From positions 309,501-373,500 of the forward strand of contig JAYJMR010000013.1 of the NCBI GenBank assembly GCA_037074705.1: DNA of 64,000 nt, given 5' to 3'. Of the stretch, positions 50,600 to 61,871 are shown one piece after another (position 1 is the first letter of the stretch; every line of letters begins with the position of its first letter). The notes beneath the pieces are model-generated. The model ran no database searches. It was not told the origin of the DNA and worked only from the letters and a program-made list of their open reading frames with translations. Origin of the DNA: Zhengitettix transpicula. Lineage: Eukaryota > Arthropoda > Insecta > Orthoptera > Tetrigidae. A program made the position numbers and the translations under genes.

Positions 50600-53500
50600 T
50601 GGCAGAACACAACATAGAAGAAATCACGAAGACTTTCTACGAAAGTACAAACTCAATCGCCCGAATAGATGACATCCTACTTATCAGATTTCCGCCCCTA
50701 AACCACGCTGAATGCACGGAGGACGGCTGCCAGCGTGCATTCAAGGCCGCCAATTGGGCCACGACTAAACAGTCACTAAAAAGGCACTTAAACAGAGAGC
50801 ATAACGTTATGACCACAAAAGACGTTAACATATGCAAGACGTGTGGGAAACAACTTGGACTTAGGCCCACAGCACATGCGTGTCCAGGCGCAGTACAGGA
50901 CACGAGCACCACACAAGGAAATCCAACACCACATGAGACAGCAGAATTCCTATGTGATAGATGCCCGGAGTCATTTACCACAAGGAGAGGCCTGCAAAAC
51001 CATATTGCCGCCCACGTCATGCGATCCCTCAAGGAAAGCCGCCAGTCCCACAACCCGCTGCCGACTCACCAGCCACCCCCGGTCCATCACAAGGCCTCCC
51101 TTCAAGCGGAGGAACCTAACCCTGAGCCAGCCCCGCTTGACAGTGGAGACGATGATGACGAGGAAGAAGAATTAAGCCAAGTCCAATCGCACCGGAGAAT
51201 ACTTAGAACTCTACTATCAGAGGACGCAAGCCAAGAAAAATGGTCACTATTCTCAGACGTCCTGGAATCAGTGACCAAAAAAGTACAAGAGGCTGTAAAC
51301 CTACCGCAGCCCACAAACACGCCAAGGAAAGTGAGACAAGCAGACATAACCGACTGCGAGTTCATCCAAAGATTATACAGGCGAAACAGACGCCGAGCAG
51401 TCAGACTCATCCTGGAAGGCGAAGGCCAGAAATGCCCCCTAGAGGCCGAAACAGTTAAGAGGCATTTTAGCGAAACATGGAGCCGGACGTCATGTGACAG
51501 CGAGATATTCGCCGACGAACACCCACAGCCGCGAAGCCCGGTAATGACAGGAGGTTTTTCAGCCAAAGAAGTGGAAAATAAACTGAAACGATGCGAAAAC
51601 ACCGCCCCAGGAGATGACAGGCTGTCATACAGCCATTGGCGATCGGTCGACCCAGAGGGCAAACTCCTGGCAATAATATTTAACATCTGCGCGAAATACA
51701 GGAAAATCCCGCAAGCCTGGAAATTGGCCAGGACTGTATTAATTCACAAAAACGGAAATCCTAACGAAGTCACTAACTACAGGCCTATCTCGCTGCTAAG
51801 GACTGTATATAAATTATACGCGGGCCTATTAACCAACAGAATCAAAGCCTGGGTCACGAAGCACGCGGTCCTCTCACATTCGCAGAAAGGGTTCCTCCCG
51901 TACGACGGCGTGTTTGAACACCACTATGCCCTAACCAACTACCTGGAAACAGCAAAGAGAACACACTCAGACATCTGCATTGCATGGTTAGACATATGCA
52001 ATGCATTCGGCACCATCCCCCATGAGGCGATCACTGCTGCTCTTCGGCACGGGCACGCGGGAGAAGAAATCACGGCGATAATTAACGACATCTATACAGA
52101 CAGCACTACCACCATAGTCCTCGAAGACGGCGAAACGGAACCCATACCTGTCCAATCAGGGGTGAGGCAGGGGTGCCCTCTAAGTGGGATGCTCTTTAAC
52201 CTAGCGGTAAACCCGCTCCTACAAAAGGCCGAACAAGATCAAAATGCGGCGGCACACGCCGTTCTAGCGTTTGCAGACGACATCTGCCTAATTGCCAAGG
52301 ACCCCTGCACACTCCAAAACCGGATAAACTCAATAACAACAGCGGCAAAAACAATAAACCTAAAGTTTAACGCCCACAAATGCAGAGCAATGCACTTCAG
52401 CGGAGCTAGCCCAGTAGGCTGTCGGGCGACGAATATCACACTGGAAGGAGAAAACATAAGCACAGTCAACTCCCATGAACCAGTTACCTTCCTTGGAAAA
52501 CCCTTTGGGCACAACATTATATCCGACTGGTCGACACTGCGGAATTACATAGAAACGGCAGAGGCGATTCTAACATCCAGCCTCGCCCCATGGCAACGTC
52601 TCGACGCCATAAAATCGTTCTTTTTCCCCATAACCCAATTCGCCCTGAGGACTGGCGCATTAACAAAGGGCGATTGGAAAAAACTAGATAACCACATACG
52701 CCCTCTGATAAAACGCACGTTAAACGTTCCGTCCCGCGCCTCAAATCATTACATCTACGGGTCTAGGCAATCCGGCTGCCTAGGAATTCCAGAGTCCGGA
52801 ATTGATTGTGACATAATGGCGGTCGACGGGGCCTACAAGCTCTTAACATCCCCCGACCCCGTCATTAGGTCACTGGCAATCGAAGACCTCAAGAACACAA
52901 TAAAAGACAGAACGGGGCAAGATGCAAGCGACCGGACAACAGACTCGTACTTGAACGGAGCACAAGACGGAGTATTCAGGGATACAACGAACAAAAGAAA
53001 AAACACATGGACCCGGGCGAGAACGGCAACTAGGTACCTCAAATGTGAATGGGCAACCGGACCTGATATTCGGATCACGATAGAAAACACCGTCCTCTAC
53101 AGCAGACAAAGGAACCTAGTTTGCCGGACCCTCCGGAATGCACACCAAGCGCGACATATAAGAACTCTACATGAGGCCCCACACCAGGGGAAAGTGTGCG
53201 AAACCATCGCTCTTAGCCGCACGAGCAGCCACTTTCTCCTAACAGGCAGATACACCAGGTTCGCCGACTGGCGCTTTATTCACCGGGCGAGGCTAGGACT
53301 TGTCCCACTAAACGGATACCGGTTTAACGAAGGCCCAAAGACATGCCGGCGCTGTAATATTAGGGATGAAACACTACCGCACGTAACGAACCACTGCCCG
53401 GCGCATAACAGAGCTATCCTCCTGCGACACAACGCCATAGTGGAAAGGATCAAAGCAGCGGCAACCGGTAAAATCCGGTTAATCGCTGAAAATAGACCGG

Positions 53501-53859
53501 TGGCTGAAGGCAGCCTATTACGACCTGACCTCCTTCTAGTTAAACAGCGAACGGCGTTCATCGTAGACGTCACGATTGTGTTTGAAAACCACCCAAGCGC
53601 TTTCGATGACGCAAGGGCACGGAAGGAGGAAAGGTACAAGGACCTCAAACAAAGCCTCGGCAGAACATATGACAAGGTGGAAATAATCCCCTTTATTGTT
53701 GGTGCACTAGGGTCATGGGACCCGAAAAATGATACGTTCCTGCGAGAGTTATGCTCCAGGAAATACGGAAAACTATTGTCTATTTTATGTGTGTCAGACT
53801 GCATACGTTGGTCAAGAGACATATACGCCGAACACCTGTCGGGCGTTCGGCAATACTGA
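50599..53859 (+). CDS. E7 ORF2, reverse transcriptase with restriction-like endonuclease
   Basis: Intact 1086 codons of the E2 type (L376, PHETA, E124), with private changes L180 and R258. The stretch AQDGVF...RYLKC...ENTVLY matches E4-E6 rather than E2 and marks the converted segment. Catalytic and zinc residues are conserved. Confidence 0.95.
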   Translation: MAEHNIEEITKTFYESTNSIARIDDILLIRFPPLNHAECTEDGCQRAFKAANWATTKQSLKRHLNREHNVMTTKDVNICKTCGKQLGLRPTAHACPGAVQDTSTTQGNPTPHETAEFLCDRCPESFTTRRGLQNHIAAHVMRSLKESRQSHNPLPTHQPPPVHHKASLQAEEPNPEPAPLDSGDDDDEEEELSQVQSHRRILRTLLSEDASQEKWSLFSDVLESVTKKVQEAVNLPQPTNTPRKVRQADITDCEFIQRLYRRNRRRAVRLILEGEGQKCPLEAETVKRHFSETWSRTSCDSEIFADEHPQPRSPVMTGGFSAKEVENKLKRCENTAPGDDRLSYSHWRSVDPEGKLLAIIFNICAKYRKIPQAWKLARTVLIHKNGNPNEVTNYRPISLLRTVYKLYAGLLTNRIKAWVTKHAVLSHSQKGFLPYDGVFEHHYALTNYLETAKRTHSDICIAWLDICNAFGTIPHEAITAALRHGHAGEEITAIINDIYTDSTTTIVLEDGETEPIPVQSGVRQGCPLSGMLFNLAVNPLLQKAEQDQNAAAHAVLAFADDICLIAKDPCTLQNRINSITTAAKTINLKFNAHKCRAMHFSGASPVGCRATNITLEGENISTVNSHEPVTFLGKPFGHNIISDWSTLRNYIETAEAILTSSLAPWQRLDAIKSFFFPITQFALRTGALTKGDWKKLDNHIRPLIKRTLNVPSRASNHYIYGSRQSGCLGIPESGIDCDIMAVDGAYKLLTSPDPVIRSLAIEDLKNTIKDRTGQDASDRTTDSYLNGAQDGVFRDTTNKRKNTWTRARTATRYLKCEWATGPDIRITIENTVLYSRQRNLVCRTLRNAHQARHIRTLHEAPHQGKVCETIALSRTSSHFLLTGRYTRFADWRFIHRARLGLVPLNGYRFNEGPKTCRRCNIRDETLPHVTNHCPAHNRAILLRHNAIVERIKAAATGKIRLIAENRPVAEGSLLRPDLLLVKQRTAFIVDVTIVFENHPSAFDDARARKEERYKDLKQSLGRTYDKVEIIPFIVGALGSWDPKNDTFLRELCSRKYGKLLSILCVSDCIRWSRDIYAEHLSGVRQY

Positions 53860-53988
53860 CAGAGGCATCATGGCCCTTAAAATTTCACAATTACGATTTT
53901 AACGGTAGTATTAGTTTGTAGTAGAAGCTGAAGAACATACCGATTGATAGTTTTAAGCCTGTTCATTAACATATTTTATAACCTGTTG

Positions 53989-54140
53989 TATCTGTTCTTA
54001 TCAGCTTAATATCTGATACGTGGTGCATCGCACCACCAGAATATTAAACTCATTTTTGGAAAATGACGGAGTGTTAGGAGCTTGCTCCACATCTGTCACG
54101 GGTTGGCCCGGCTTTGCAGTATCGCCGGGATCGGCCCACC
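53989..54140 (+). pseudogene. U2 snRNA 3' part (nt 38-189), split by E7
   Basis: 152 nt, standard; pairs with 48257-48293. Confidence 0.94.
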
Positions 54141-54742
54141 TTATTGAAATTCAAACAAAGAAAGAAGTTTAACATTCTGACGTATCAAATATTGAGTTGG
54201 AAGGCAGGTAAATTTTGAAATAACCGCGATTTCGCATCCAGTACAGGATTCACCTCTCTCGGCAATCATCTTCTCGCAGGCAGGACCGGGCACCAGCGAG
54301 TACAAGTAATTTTCCGGGAGAAGCCGTTGTCCGTGGCCACCAGCTGGACCACGCTCCCTATATATCTTTTGTATTTCGCGAACGTCGTCGTCGCCGCCGC
54401 ACGCACGCACGCAAGTACGATAGGATAACGCGCCTTTTACGAATATGTATCTGATACATATGTATTCAAAACATCGTACTTTTTCCGCTCATTTCTTTCG
54501 GCTCAAAGGAAGTGTAATTAATATTCGTTGTTGACGGAAACTGCGTAGCTATATTGAAAACAGGGGTTCGTTGCCGTTAAAGCCTCTTTTAATTCTGTCA
54601 CTTTCCCATAAATCTATCTCGGTTTTATTATAATTTAGACGTAAAATACCGACGTCTGGATTTCGATATACATTTATAAACAATGTATGCAATATACGTT
54701 TATTCCACCTAGCAGAGCGCCTCTTGGGCGGCCATCGCAAAA

Positions 54743-54926
54743 CACGACTGCCCGTTGTAATCTACGAACGTCTTCCTCGCCGCCGCACGCACGCAGCATA
54801 GCTGTTGCAAGCGAACATTAGTAAAAACTTACAAATTAATATTCCGCGGATCGAATTATTTTATAATTTTAATTTCTTCTCTACTAAAGTTTCTTTATAT
54901 GTATATATATATACACTCTTCTGTGA

Positions 54927-54965
<39 letters not shown>

Positions 54966-55148
54966 ACGACTGCCCGTTGTAATCTACGAACGTCTTCCTC
55001 GCCGCCGCACGCACGCAGCATAGCTGTTGCAAGCGAACATTAGTAAAAACTTACAAATTAATATTCCGCGGATCGAATTATTTTATAATTTTAATTTCTT
55101 CTCTACTAAAGTTTCTTTATATGTATATATATATACACTCTTCTGTGA

Positions 55149-55183
<35 letters not shown>

Positions 55184-55366
55184 ACGACTGCCCGTTGTAA
55201 TCTACGAACGTCTTCCTCGCCGCCGCACGCACGCAGCATAGCTGTTGCAAGCGAACATTAGTAAAAACTTACAAATTAATATTCCGCGGATCGAATTATT
55301 TTATAATTTTAATTTCTTCTCTACTAAAGTTTCTTTACATGTATATATATATACACTCTTCTGTGA

Positions 55367-55399
<33 letters not shown>
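54743..55399 (+). repeat. Spacer subrepeat array S9, 3 monomers
   Basis: Monomers at 54743-54964, 54965-55182 and 55183-55399; only the last has TTTACATG. Confidence 0.92.
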
Positions 55400-55402
<3 letters not shown>

Positions 55403-55928
55403 ACCATTTTTTTTTACTTCTATATATATTTAAATAAATAAATATATATTTAAAAAATGGGGCAAATTTTTAAATGTCGCGTACATGTGAGCGCGTACTG
55501 TTTAAAGACAAATATTAACTTTGTTTACAAAGACCGCGTAACAATGGAAACGTCAACGTGAAAAATTGTAACCGTTATCAATTCCACTTAATTCGCACCG
55601 AACTCTGACTGTCTATTCGTTTCTTAGACGACGTCATTTCTTTTTTGCTCAATTTGACGGAACTCGTGTGTTTACGTGAGGAATTTAATTTTTTTCTCTT
55701 ACATTTACGTATCACCCTGCAGCGAGTGCAGGTAAGTGCCGCTAGGTGGGGACGTACTGTAACAATAAAACTGTTGATACATTTCAAATTTTTTTATCTT
55801 TGAAGACAATTGTTTCCTTTCCCGCGATATTTAAGCATTCGACGGTAGACCTCACTTTCCGATCAGGATTTCAGGCGTTTCGCGGGGACCGCGTGTTTCG
55901 ACGTATTGCCGTAGAAACATTTAACAAT

Positions 55929-55964
55929 GCTCCCCGTTGATTACAATGGTGTCCGGAATAAAAG
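55929..55964 (+). promoter_or_regulatory. U2 promoter elements driving the E8-split copy
   Basis: PSEA-like and AATAAAAG blocks intact at -59 to -24 from 55988. Confidence 0.55.
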
Positions 55965-55987
55965 ACCGTCCCGATCGAGGAATCTTT

Positions 55988-56024
55988 ATCGCTTCTCGGC
56001 CTTTTGGCTAAGATCAAAGTGTAG
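55988..56024 (+). pseudogene. U2 snRNA 5' part (nt 1-37), split by E8
   Basis: Junction GTGTAG|TTACTTGG; resumes at 61720. Confidence 0.95.
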
Positions 56025-56367
56025 TTACTTGGTCTTTCCAACTGCTCTGAACATTCGTTATATCTATATCTATCCCTTTTCATTATCCGTGACACAAGAG
56101 AACACATCTGTCTTATAGACAGTGGCGTACTTGTACGAGCTTGAGTGTCGCATTTCCGCAGCAGGAGAGAACACTTTAACCGTTTTTTCGGTTAACGGCG
56201 CTCCTAGAGCGAGCTTAACTGCTGCATTTCCTCCACCTTATTAATCCCCGCCAAACCTACCAAATTTCATACCCCTACCACCCACCGTTCTTGAATTATC
56301 CCGCCCTAAAATCTTACCTCTCACATTCCCCTTATCCAGGCCGGGCCATATAACCCTACCCCACTCC

Positions 56368-56854
56368 TCCAGTGTAAGTCGCACTAGAAGTCTAGTGTAC
56401 TTACTACCCAATAACCTTATCGTTTCTCTTCACTTGTTGTGGCATTTTGCCTCGTTTTGTTGTGACTTTGTACTTTGGCGAATCAGCCAAAAACCACAAA
56501 GCTCACGTTTTTCGTTTTTCTTTAAACTTTGTTCCTTGTTTTTTCATTTCGTCTTGTTCCTTGGCGAATTAGCCAAGGCCGACAAGTCTTTGTCACGTAA
56601 GCAACTTGAACTCCAGTGTAAGTCACACTGAAAGTCTAGTGTGCTTATTATCCAACAGCCCTATCGTTGCTGTTGACTTGTTGCATTCTGCTTTGCTTTG
56701 TTTTATCTTGACTTTGTACTTTGGCGAATCAGCCAAAGATCACAAAGCTCACGACTTTCGTTTTTACATCAACTTTGTCTATTGATTCTTGTTTCGTCTT
56801 GTTCCTTGGCTAATCAGCCAAGGCCGACAAGTCATTGTCGCGTAAGCAACTTGC
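56368..56854 (+). repeat. E8 leader tandem monomers
   Basis: Monomers at 56368-56611 and 56612-56854, type A lengths. Confidence 0.85.
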
Positions 56855-57028
56855 TTTACGCTTTACCCTTTTCCGGCGAGACCAAAGGCTAATAAAGGCC
56901 CTGATTGACAATCAGGAAACGCCGTCTGTCTGTGACAGCTCTATTAGCAAGTCCTACCTCTCACGTCCCATCGTGGTCTCTGGGCAATTTCGCTAGTTCA
57001 CTAGCGATAGATAAGAGAGGAGGGCGAA

Positions 57029-57081
57029 AACCACAAGTGTCGCGTGGGTGAAACCAGCCCTTCGGGGTCGTACTTGTGGTT
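57029..57081 (+). promoter_or_regulatory. Structured stem upstream of E8 ORF1, type A sequence
   Basis: Arms AACCACAAGT/ACTTGTGGTT, 44 bp before the ATG. Confidence 0.75.
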
Positions 57082-57124
57082 GGGGATTTGTCAACCCCAA
57101 ATCCCTCGAACCCACGTGTCAAAC

Positions 57125-58330
57125 ATGGAAGGGACCGGCCAGTCGGCCAGCCCCATCATGAATTCGGATGCCAGGGAAGACCCTGGACCAAACATCCAAC
57201 CGAAAACCTCGTTTGCGGCAATCGCTGCCAGAAATGCTCTGAACCTCACGCCTACGAGCAATGTAGGATATGATAGGCGGCGCGCTGTAAAGTGCACCCC
57301 TACCATCGGAACGCAAATGATCACGGACGAAATTAAGAAAAGCTTCGCCAATAGCCTCAGCCGTAATATAGACGCAACAGTAGCCGATATTACGGCTATG
57401 AGACAAGTAAACAACGAGATACACGTTGTCCTGGCCTCACCAATGTTAGTTGATAAATTAATTCGAAAGTCACCATTTTTAGTCAACGAAACAGAATTTA
57501 AAGTCACCGCTTTCGTACCCAGAAACACCAAAATATGGATATATAACCCATCCATAATGATAGATACGGCTACCATTAAAGCCAAACTTGCAGAACACTG
57601 CGAAATAATGCACGTTGGCGACATAACTGACAATTTCGGGTTCCAGACGGGGAAAATGTTCGGATACGTGAAAGGGGACAAGATCCCCAGCGCGATATTC
57701 ATAGGGGCTGTTAAAATCAATATTACTTACCAAGGGATGGAAAGACGGTGCCGCCTATGCCAGGCGCTGGACCACGTTGCAGGAGCCTGCCCTGAGAGGC
57801 AGTGTTTTAATTGCAAAAATAAGGGACACGTCAGTGAAGACTGCACAATGGGGTGCAAATGGTGTGGCTCGGCTGACCACCGTGGGAAAGACTGTCCAGC
57901 CAACAAAATTGGGATTGAGTCGACGATAAAATTTCCAGAAATAGCCCGCCCCGATAAAAAGCAGAAAAATAAACTACAAATCCCCGCCAATGAGAGGGAG
58001 GAAGTTGACCCGATGGAGACAGACAAAATCACCACTACCGCCACAGAAGATGAGAATGGACAAATACTAGAGGAATTGATCGCGGAATTTAAAACTCCAA
58101 CAGCGCCACCAGCCAAGGAGAGAAAAAACGCAAATCCTCCTGAGGAAATGGAAACACAAACAAACATAGTAAGTGACAGCTCCTCGGACGAGAAAGGAAG
58201 CGAATCTCAGCCCAAAAGGAAAAGGAGAACGAAAGCTGCGGTAAAAGCAAAAGCCCCGGCAGCACCACAGGACATAAGCAAAAAGCTGAAAAGCGCTGGC
58301 CCATCAATGCCAATAATAGAAGACCAATAA
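57125..58330 (+). CDS. E8 ORF1, Gag-like zinc-knuckle protein, 401 aa
   Basis: The ATG at 57125 matches the conserved type A start. The open frame extends upstream to a GTG at 57044 because the TGA is lost, but that extension has stops in the other copies and is judged untranslated. All knuckles intact; EREEVDP and DKITTTATED match E1. Confidence 0.93.
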   Translation: MEGTGQSASPIMNSDAREDPGPNIQPKTSFAAIAARNALNLTPTSNVGYDRRRAVKCTPTIGTQMITDEIKKSFANSLSRNIDATVADITAMRQVNNEIHVVLASPMLVDKLIRKSPFLVNETEFKVTAFVPRNTKIWIYNPSIMIDTATIKAKLAEHCEIMHVGDITDNFGFQTGKMFGYVKGDKIPSAIFIGAVKINITYQGMERRCRLCQALDHVAGACPERQCFNCKNKGHVSEDCTMGCKWCGSADHRGKDCPANKIGIESTIKFPEIARPDKKQKNKLQIPANEREEVDPMETDKITTTATEDENGQILEELIAEFKTPTAPPAKERKNANPPEEMETQTNIVSDSSSDEKGSESQPKRKRRTKAAVKAKAPAAPQDISKKLKSAGPSMPIIEDQ

Positions 58331-61300
58331 TGGCAGAACACAACATAGAAGAAATCACGAAAACTTTCTACGAAAGTACAAACTCAATCGCCCGCATAGA
58401 TGACATCTTACTTATCAGATTTCCGCCCCTAAACCACGCTGAATGCACGGAGGACGGCTGCCAGCGTGCATTTAAGGCCGCCAATTGGGCCACGACTAAA
58501 CAGTCATTAAAAAGACACTTAAACAGAGAGCATAACGTTATGACCACAAAAGACGTTAACATATGCAAGACGTGTGGGAAACAACTTGGACTTAGGCCCA
58601 CAGCACATGCGTGTCCAGACGCAGTACAGGACACGAGCACCACACAAGGAAATCCAACACCACTTGAGACAGCAGAATTCCTATGTGATAGATGCCCGCA
58701 GTCATTTACCACAAAGAGAGGCCTGCAGAACCATATTGCCGCCCACGCCATGCGATCCCTCACGGAAAGCCGCCAGTCCCACAACCCGCTGCCGACTCAC
58801 CAGCCACCCCCAGCCCATCACAAGGCCTCCCTTCAAGCGGAGGAACCTAACCCTGAGCCAGCCCCGCCTGACAGTGGAGACGATGATGACGAGGAAGAAG
58901 AATTAAGCCAAGTCCAATCATACCGAAGAATACTTAGAACTCTACTATCAGAGGACGCAAGCAACGAAAAATGGTCACTATTCTCGGACGTCCTGGAATC
59001 AGTGACCAAAAAAGTACAAGAGGCTGTAAACCTACCGCAGCCCACAAACACGCCAAGGAAAGTGAGACAAGCAGACATAACCGACTGCGAGTTCATCCAA
59101 AAATTATACAGGCGAAACAGACGCCGAGCAGTCAGACTCATCCTGGAAGGCGAAGGCCAGAAATGCCCCCTAGAGGCCGAAACAGTTAAGAGGCATTTTA
59201 GCGAAACATGGAGCCGGACGTCATGTGACAGCGAGATATTCGCCGACGAACACCCACAGCCGCGAAGCCCGGTAATGACAGGAGGATTTTCAGCCAAAGA
59301 AGTGGAAAATAAACTGAAACGATGCGAAAACACCGCCCCAGGAGATGACAGGCTGTCATACAGCCATTGGCGATCGGTCGACCCAGAGGGCAAACTCCTG
59401 GCAATAATATTTAACATCTGCGCGAAATACAGGAAAATCCCGCAAGCCTGGAAATCGGCCAGGACTGTACTAATTCACAAAAACGGAAATCCTAACGAAG
59501 TCACTAACTACAGGCCTATCTCGCTGCTAAGAACTGTATATAAATTATACGCGGGCCTATTAACCAACAGAATCAAAGCCTGGGTCACGAAGCACGCGGT
59601 CCTCTCACATTCGCAGAAAGGGTTCCTCCCGTACGACGGCGTGTTTGAACATCACTATGCCCTAACCAACTACCTGGAAACAGCAAAGAGAACACATTCA
59701 GACATCTGCATTGCATGGTTAGACATATGCAATGCATTCGGCACCATCCCCCATGAGGCGATCACTGCTGCTCTTCGGCACGGGCACGCGGGAGAAGAAA
59801 TCACGGCGATCATTAACGACATTTATACAGACAGCACAACCACCATAGTCCTCGAAGACGGCGAAACGGAACCCATACCTGTCCAATCAGGGGTGAGGCA
59901 GGGGTGCCCTCTGAGCGGAATGCTCTTTAACCTAGCGGTAAACCCGCTCCTACAAAAGGCCGAACAAGATCAAAATGCGGCGGCACACGCCGTTCTAGCG
60001 TTTGCAGACGACATCTGCCTAATTGCCAAAGACCCCTGCACACTCCAAAACCGGATAAACACAATAACAACAGCGGCAAAAACAATTAACCTAAAGTTTA
60101 ACGCCCACAAATGCAAAGCAATGCACTTCAGCGGAACTAGCCCAGTAGGCTGTCGGGCGACGACTTTCGCACTGGAAGGAGAAAATATAAGCACAGTCAA
60201 CTCCCATGAACCAGTTACCTTCCTTGGAAAACCCTTTGGGCACAACATTATATCCGACTGGTCGACACTGCGGAATTACATAGAAACGGCAGAGGCGATT
60301 CTAACATCCAGCCTCGCCCCATGGCAACGTCTCGACGCCATAAAATCGTTCTTTTTCCCCATAACCCAATTCGCCCTGAGGACTGGCGCATTAACAAAGG
60401 GCGATTGGAAAAAACTAGATAACCACATACGCCCTCTGATAAAACGCACGTTAAACGTTCCGTCCCGCGCCTCAAATCATTACATCTACGGGTCTAGGCA
60501 ATCCGGCTGCCTGGGAATTCCAGAGTCCGGAATTGATTGTGACATAATGGCGGTCGACGGGGCCTACAAGCTCTTAACATCCCCCGACCCCGTCATTAGG
60601 TCACTGGCAATCGAAGACCTCAAGAACACAATAAAAGACAGAACGGGGCAAGATGCAAGCGACCGGACAACAGACTCGTACTTGAACGGAGCACAAGACG
60701 GAATATTCAGGGATACAACGAACAAAAGAAAAAACACATGGACCCGGGCGAGAACGGCAACTAGGTTCCTCAAATGTGAATGGGCAACCGGACCTGACAT
60801 TCGGATCACGGTAGAAAACATCGTCCTCTACAGCAGACACAGGAACCTAGTTTGCCGGACCCTCCGGAATGCACACCAAGCGCGACACATAAGAACTCTA
60901 CATGAGGCCCCACACCAGGGGAAAGTGTGCGAAACCATCGCTCTTAGCCGCACGAGCAGCCACTTTCTCCTAACAGGCAGATACACGAGGTTCGCCGACT
61001 GGCGCTTTATTCATCGGGCGAGGCTAGGACTTGTCCCACTAAACGGATATCGGTTTAACGAAGGCCCAAAGACATGCCGGCGCTGCAATATTAGGGATGA
61101 AACACTACCGCACGTAACGAACCACTGCCCGGCGCATAACAGAGCTATCCTCCTGCGACACAACGCCATCGTGGAAAGGATCAAAGCGGCAGCAACCGGT
61201 AAAATCCGGTTAATCGCTGAAAATAGACCGGTGGCTGAAGGCAGCCTATTACGACCTGACCTCCTTCTAGTTAAACAGCGAACGGCGTTCATCGTAGACG

Positions 61301-61590
61301 TCACGATTGTGTTTGAAAACCACCCAAGCGCTTTCGATGACGCAAGGGCACGGAAGGAGGAAAGGTACAAGGACCTCAAACAAAGCCTCGGCAGAACCTA
61401 TGACAAGGTAGAAATAATCCCCTTTATTGTTGGTGCACTAGGGTCATGGGACCCGAAAAATGACACGTTCCTGCGAGAGCTATGCTCCAGGAAATACGGA
61501 AAACTATTGTCTATTCTATGTGTGTCAGACTGCATACGTTGGTCAAGAGACATATACGCCGAACACCTGTCGGGCGTTCGGCAATACTGA
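58330..61590 (+). CDS. E8 ORF2, reverse transcriptase with restriction-like endonuclease
   Basis: Intact 1086 codons of the E1 type (PLETA at 111, N212/E213/K214) but with F320 and H442 like the majority. The private stretch RATTFALEG lies after the RT core. Domain order and catalytic residues are as in E1 ORF2. Confidence 0.95.
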   Translation: MAEHNIEEITKTFYESTNSIARIDDILLIRFPPLNHAECTEDGCQRAFKAANWATTKQSLKRHLNREHNVMTTKDVNICKTCGKQLGLRPTAHACPDAVQDTSTTQGNPTPLETAEFLCDRCPQSFTTKRGLQNHIAAHAMRSLTESRQSHNPLPTHQPPPAHHKASLQAEEPNPEPAPPDSGDDDDEEEELSQVQSYRRILRTLLSEDASNEKWSLFSDVLESVTKKVQEAVNLPQPTNTPRKVRQADITDCEFIQKLYRRNRRRAVRLILEGEGQKCPLEAETVKRHFSETWSRTSCDSEIFADEHPQPRSPVMTGGFSAKEVENKLKRCENTAPGDDRLSYSHWRSVDPEGKLLAIIFNICAKYRKIPQAWKSARTVLIHKNGNPNEVTNYRPISLLRTVYKLYAGLLTNRIKAWVTKHAVLSHSQKGFLPYDGVFEHHYALTNYLETAKRTHSDICIAWLDICNAFGTIPHEAITAALRHGHAGEEITAIINDIYTDSTTTIVLEDGETEPIPVQSGVRQGCPLSGMLFNLAVNPLLQKAEQDQNAAAHAVLAFADDICLIAKDPCTLQNRINTITTAAKTINLKFNAHKCKAMHFSGTSPVGCRATTFALEGENISTVNSHEPVTFLGKPFGHNIISDWSTLRNYIETAEAILTSSLAPWQRLDAIKSFFFPITQFALRTGALTKGDWKKLDNHIRPLIKRTLNVPSRASNHYIYGSRQSGCLGIPESGIDCDIMAVDGAYKLLTSPDPVIRSLAIEDLKNTIKDRTGQDASDRTTDSYLNGAQDGIFRDTTNKRKNTWTRARTATRFLKCEWATGPDIRITVENIVLYSRHRNLVCRTLRNAHQARHIRTLHEAPHQGKVCETIALSRTSSHFLLTGRYTRFADWRFIHRARLGLVPLNGYRFNEGPKTCRRCNIRDETLPHVTNHCPAHNRAILLRHNAIVERIKAAATGKIRLIAENRPVAEGSLLRPDLLLVKQRTAFIVDVTIVFENHPSAFDDARARKEERYKDLKQSLGRTYDKVEIIPFIVGALGSWDPKNDTFLRELCSRKYGKLLSILCVSDCIRWSRDIYAEHLSGVRQY

Positions 61591-61719
61591 CAGAGGCATC
61601 ACTGTCCTTAAAATTTTACAATTACGATTTTAACTGTAGTATTAGTTTGTAGTAGAAGCTGAAGAACATACCGATTGATAGTTTTAAGCCTGTTCATTAA
61701 CATATTTTATAACCTGTTG

Positions 61720-61871
61720 TATCTGTTCTTATCAGCTTAATATCTGATACGTGGTGCATCGCACCACCAGAATATTAAACTCATTTTTGGAAAATGACGG
61801 AGTGTTAGGAGCTTGCTCCACATCTGTCACGGGTTGGCCCGGCTTTGCAGTATCGCCGGGATCGGCCCACC
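61720..61871 (+). pseudogene. U2 snRNA 3' part (nt 38-189), split by E8
   Basis: 152 nt, standard; pairs with 55988-56024. Confidence 0.94.

Larger units (their letters stand above)
48294..53988 (+). mobile_element. E7: full-length U2-targeted RLE non-LTR retrotransposon, type A with conversion tract
   Basis: 5695 bp, E2-like over the leader, ORF1, most of ORF2 and the 3' UTR (CATGGCCC). A short tract around 52972-53090 carries E4-type variants, consistent with gene conversion from a type B element. Confidence 0.93.
54141..55987 (+). other. U2 intergenic spacer S9, no gene
   Basis: 1847 bp with three subrepeats; AT palindrome at 55404-55460; candidate 3' box at 54157-54165. Confidence 0.85.
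56025..61719 (+). mobile_element. E8: full-length U2-targeted RLE non-LTR retrotransposon, type A
   Basis: 5695 bp with type A leader and both ORFs open; ORF2 is closest to E1. The TATA-like block before the leader monomers reads CATATAACCC, one G shorter than in other copies. The in-frame TGA upstream of ORF1 is CGA here, so the frame is open further into the leader, but no new ATG is gained. Confidence 0.93.

Noticed and set aside
57044..57124. N-terminal extension of E8 ORF1 from a GTG
   Set aside because: It exists only because one TGA became CGA; the other type A copies have a stop there and a well-placed ATG is available.
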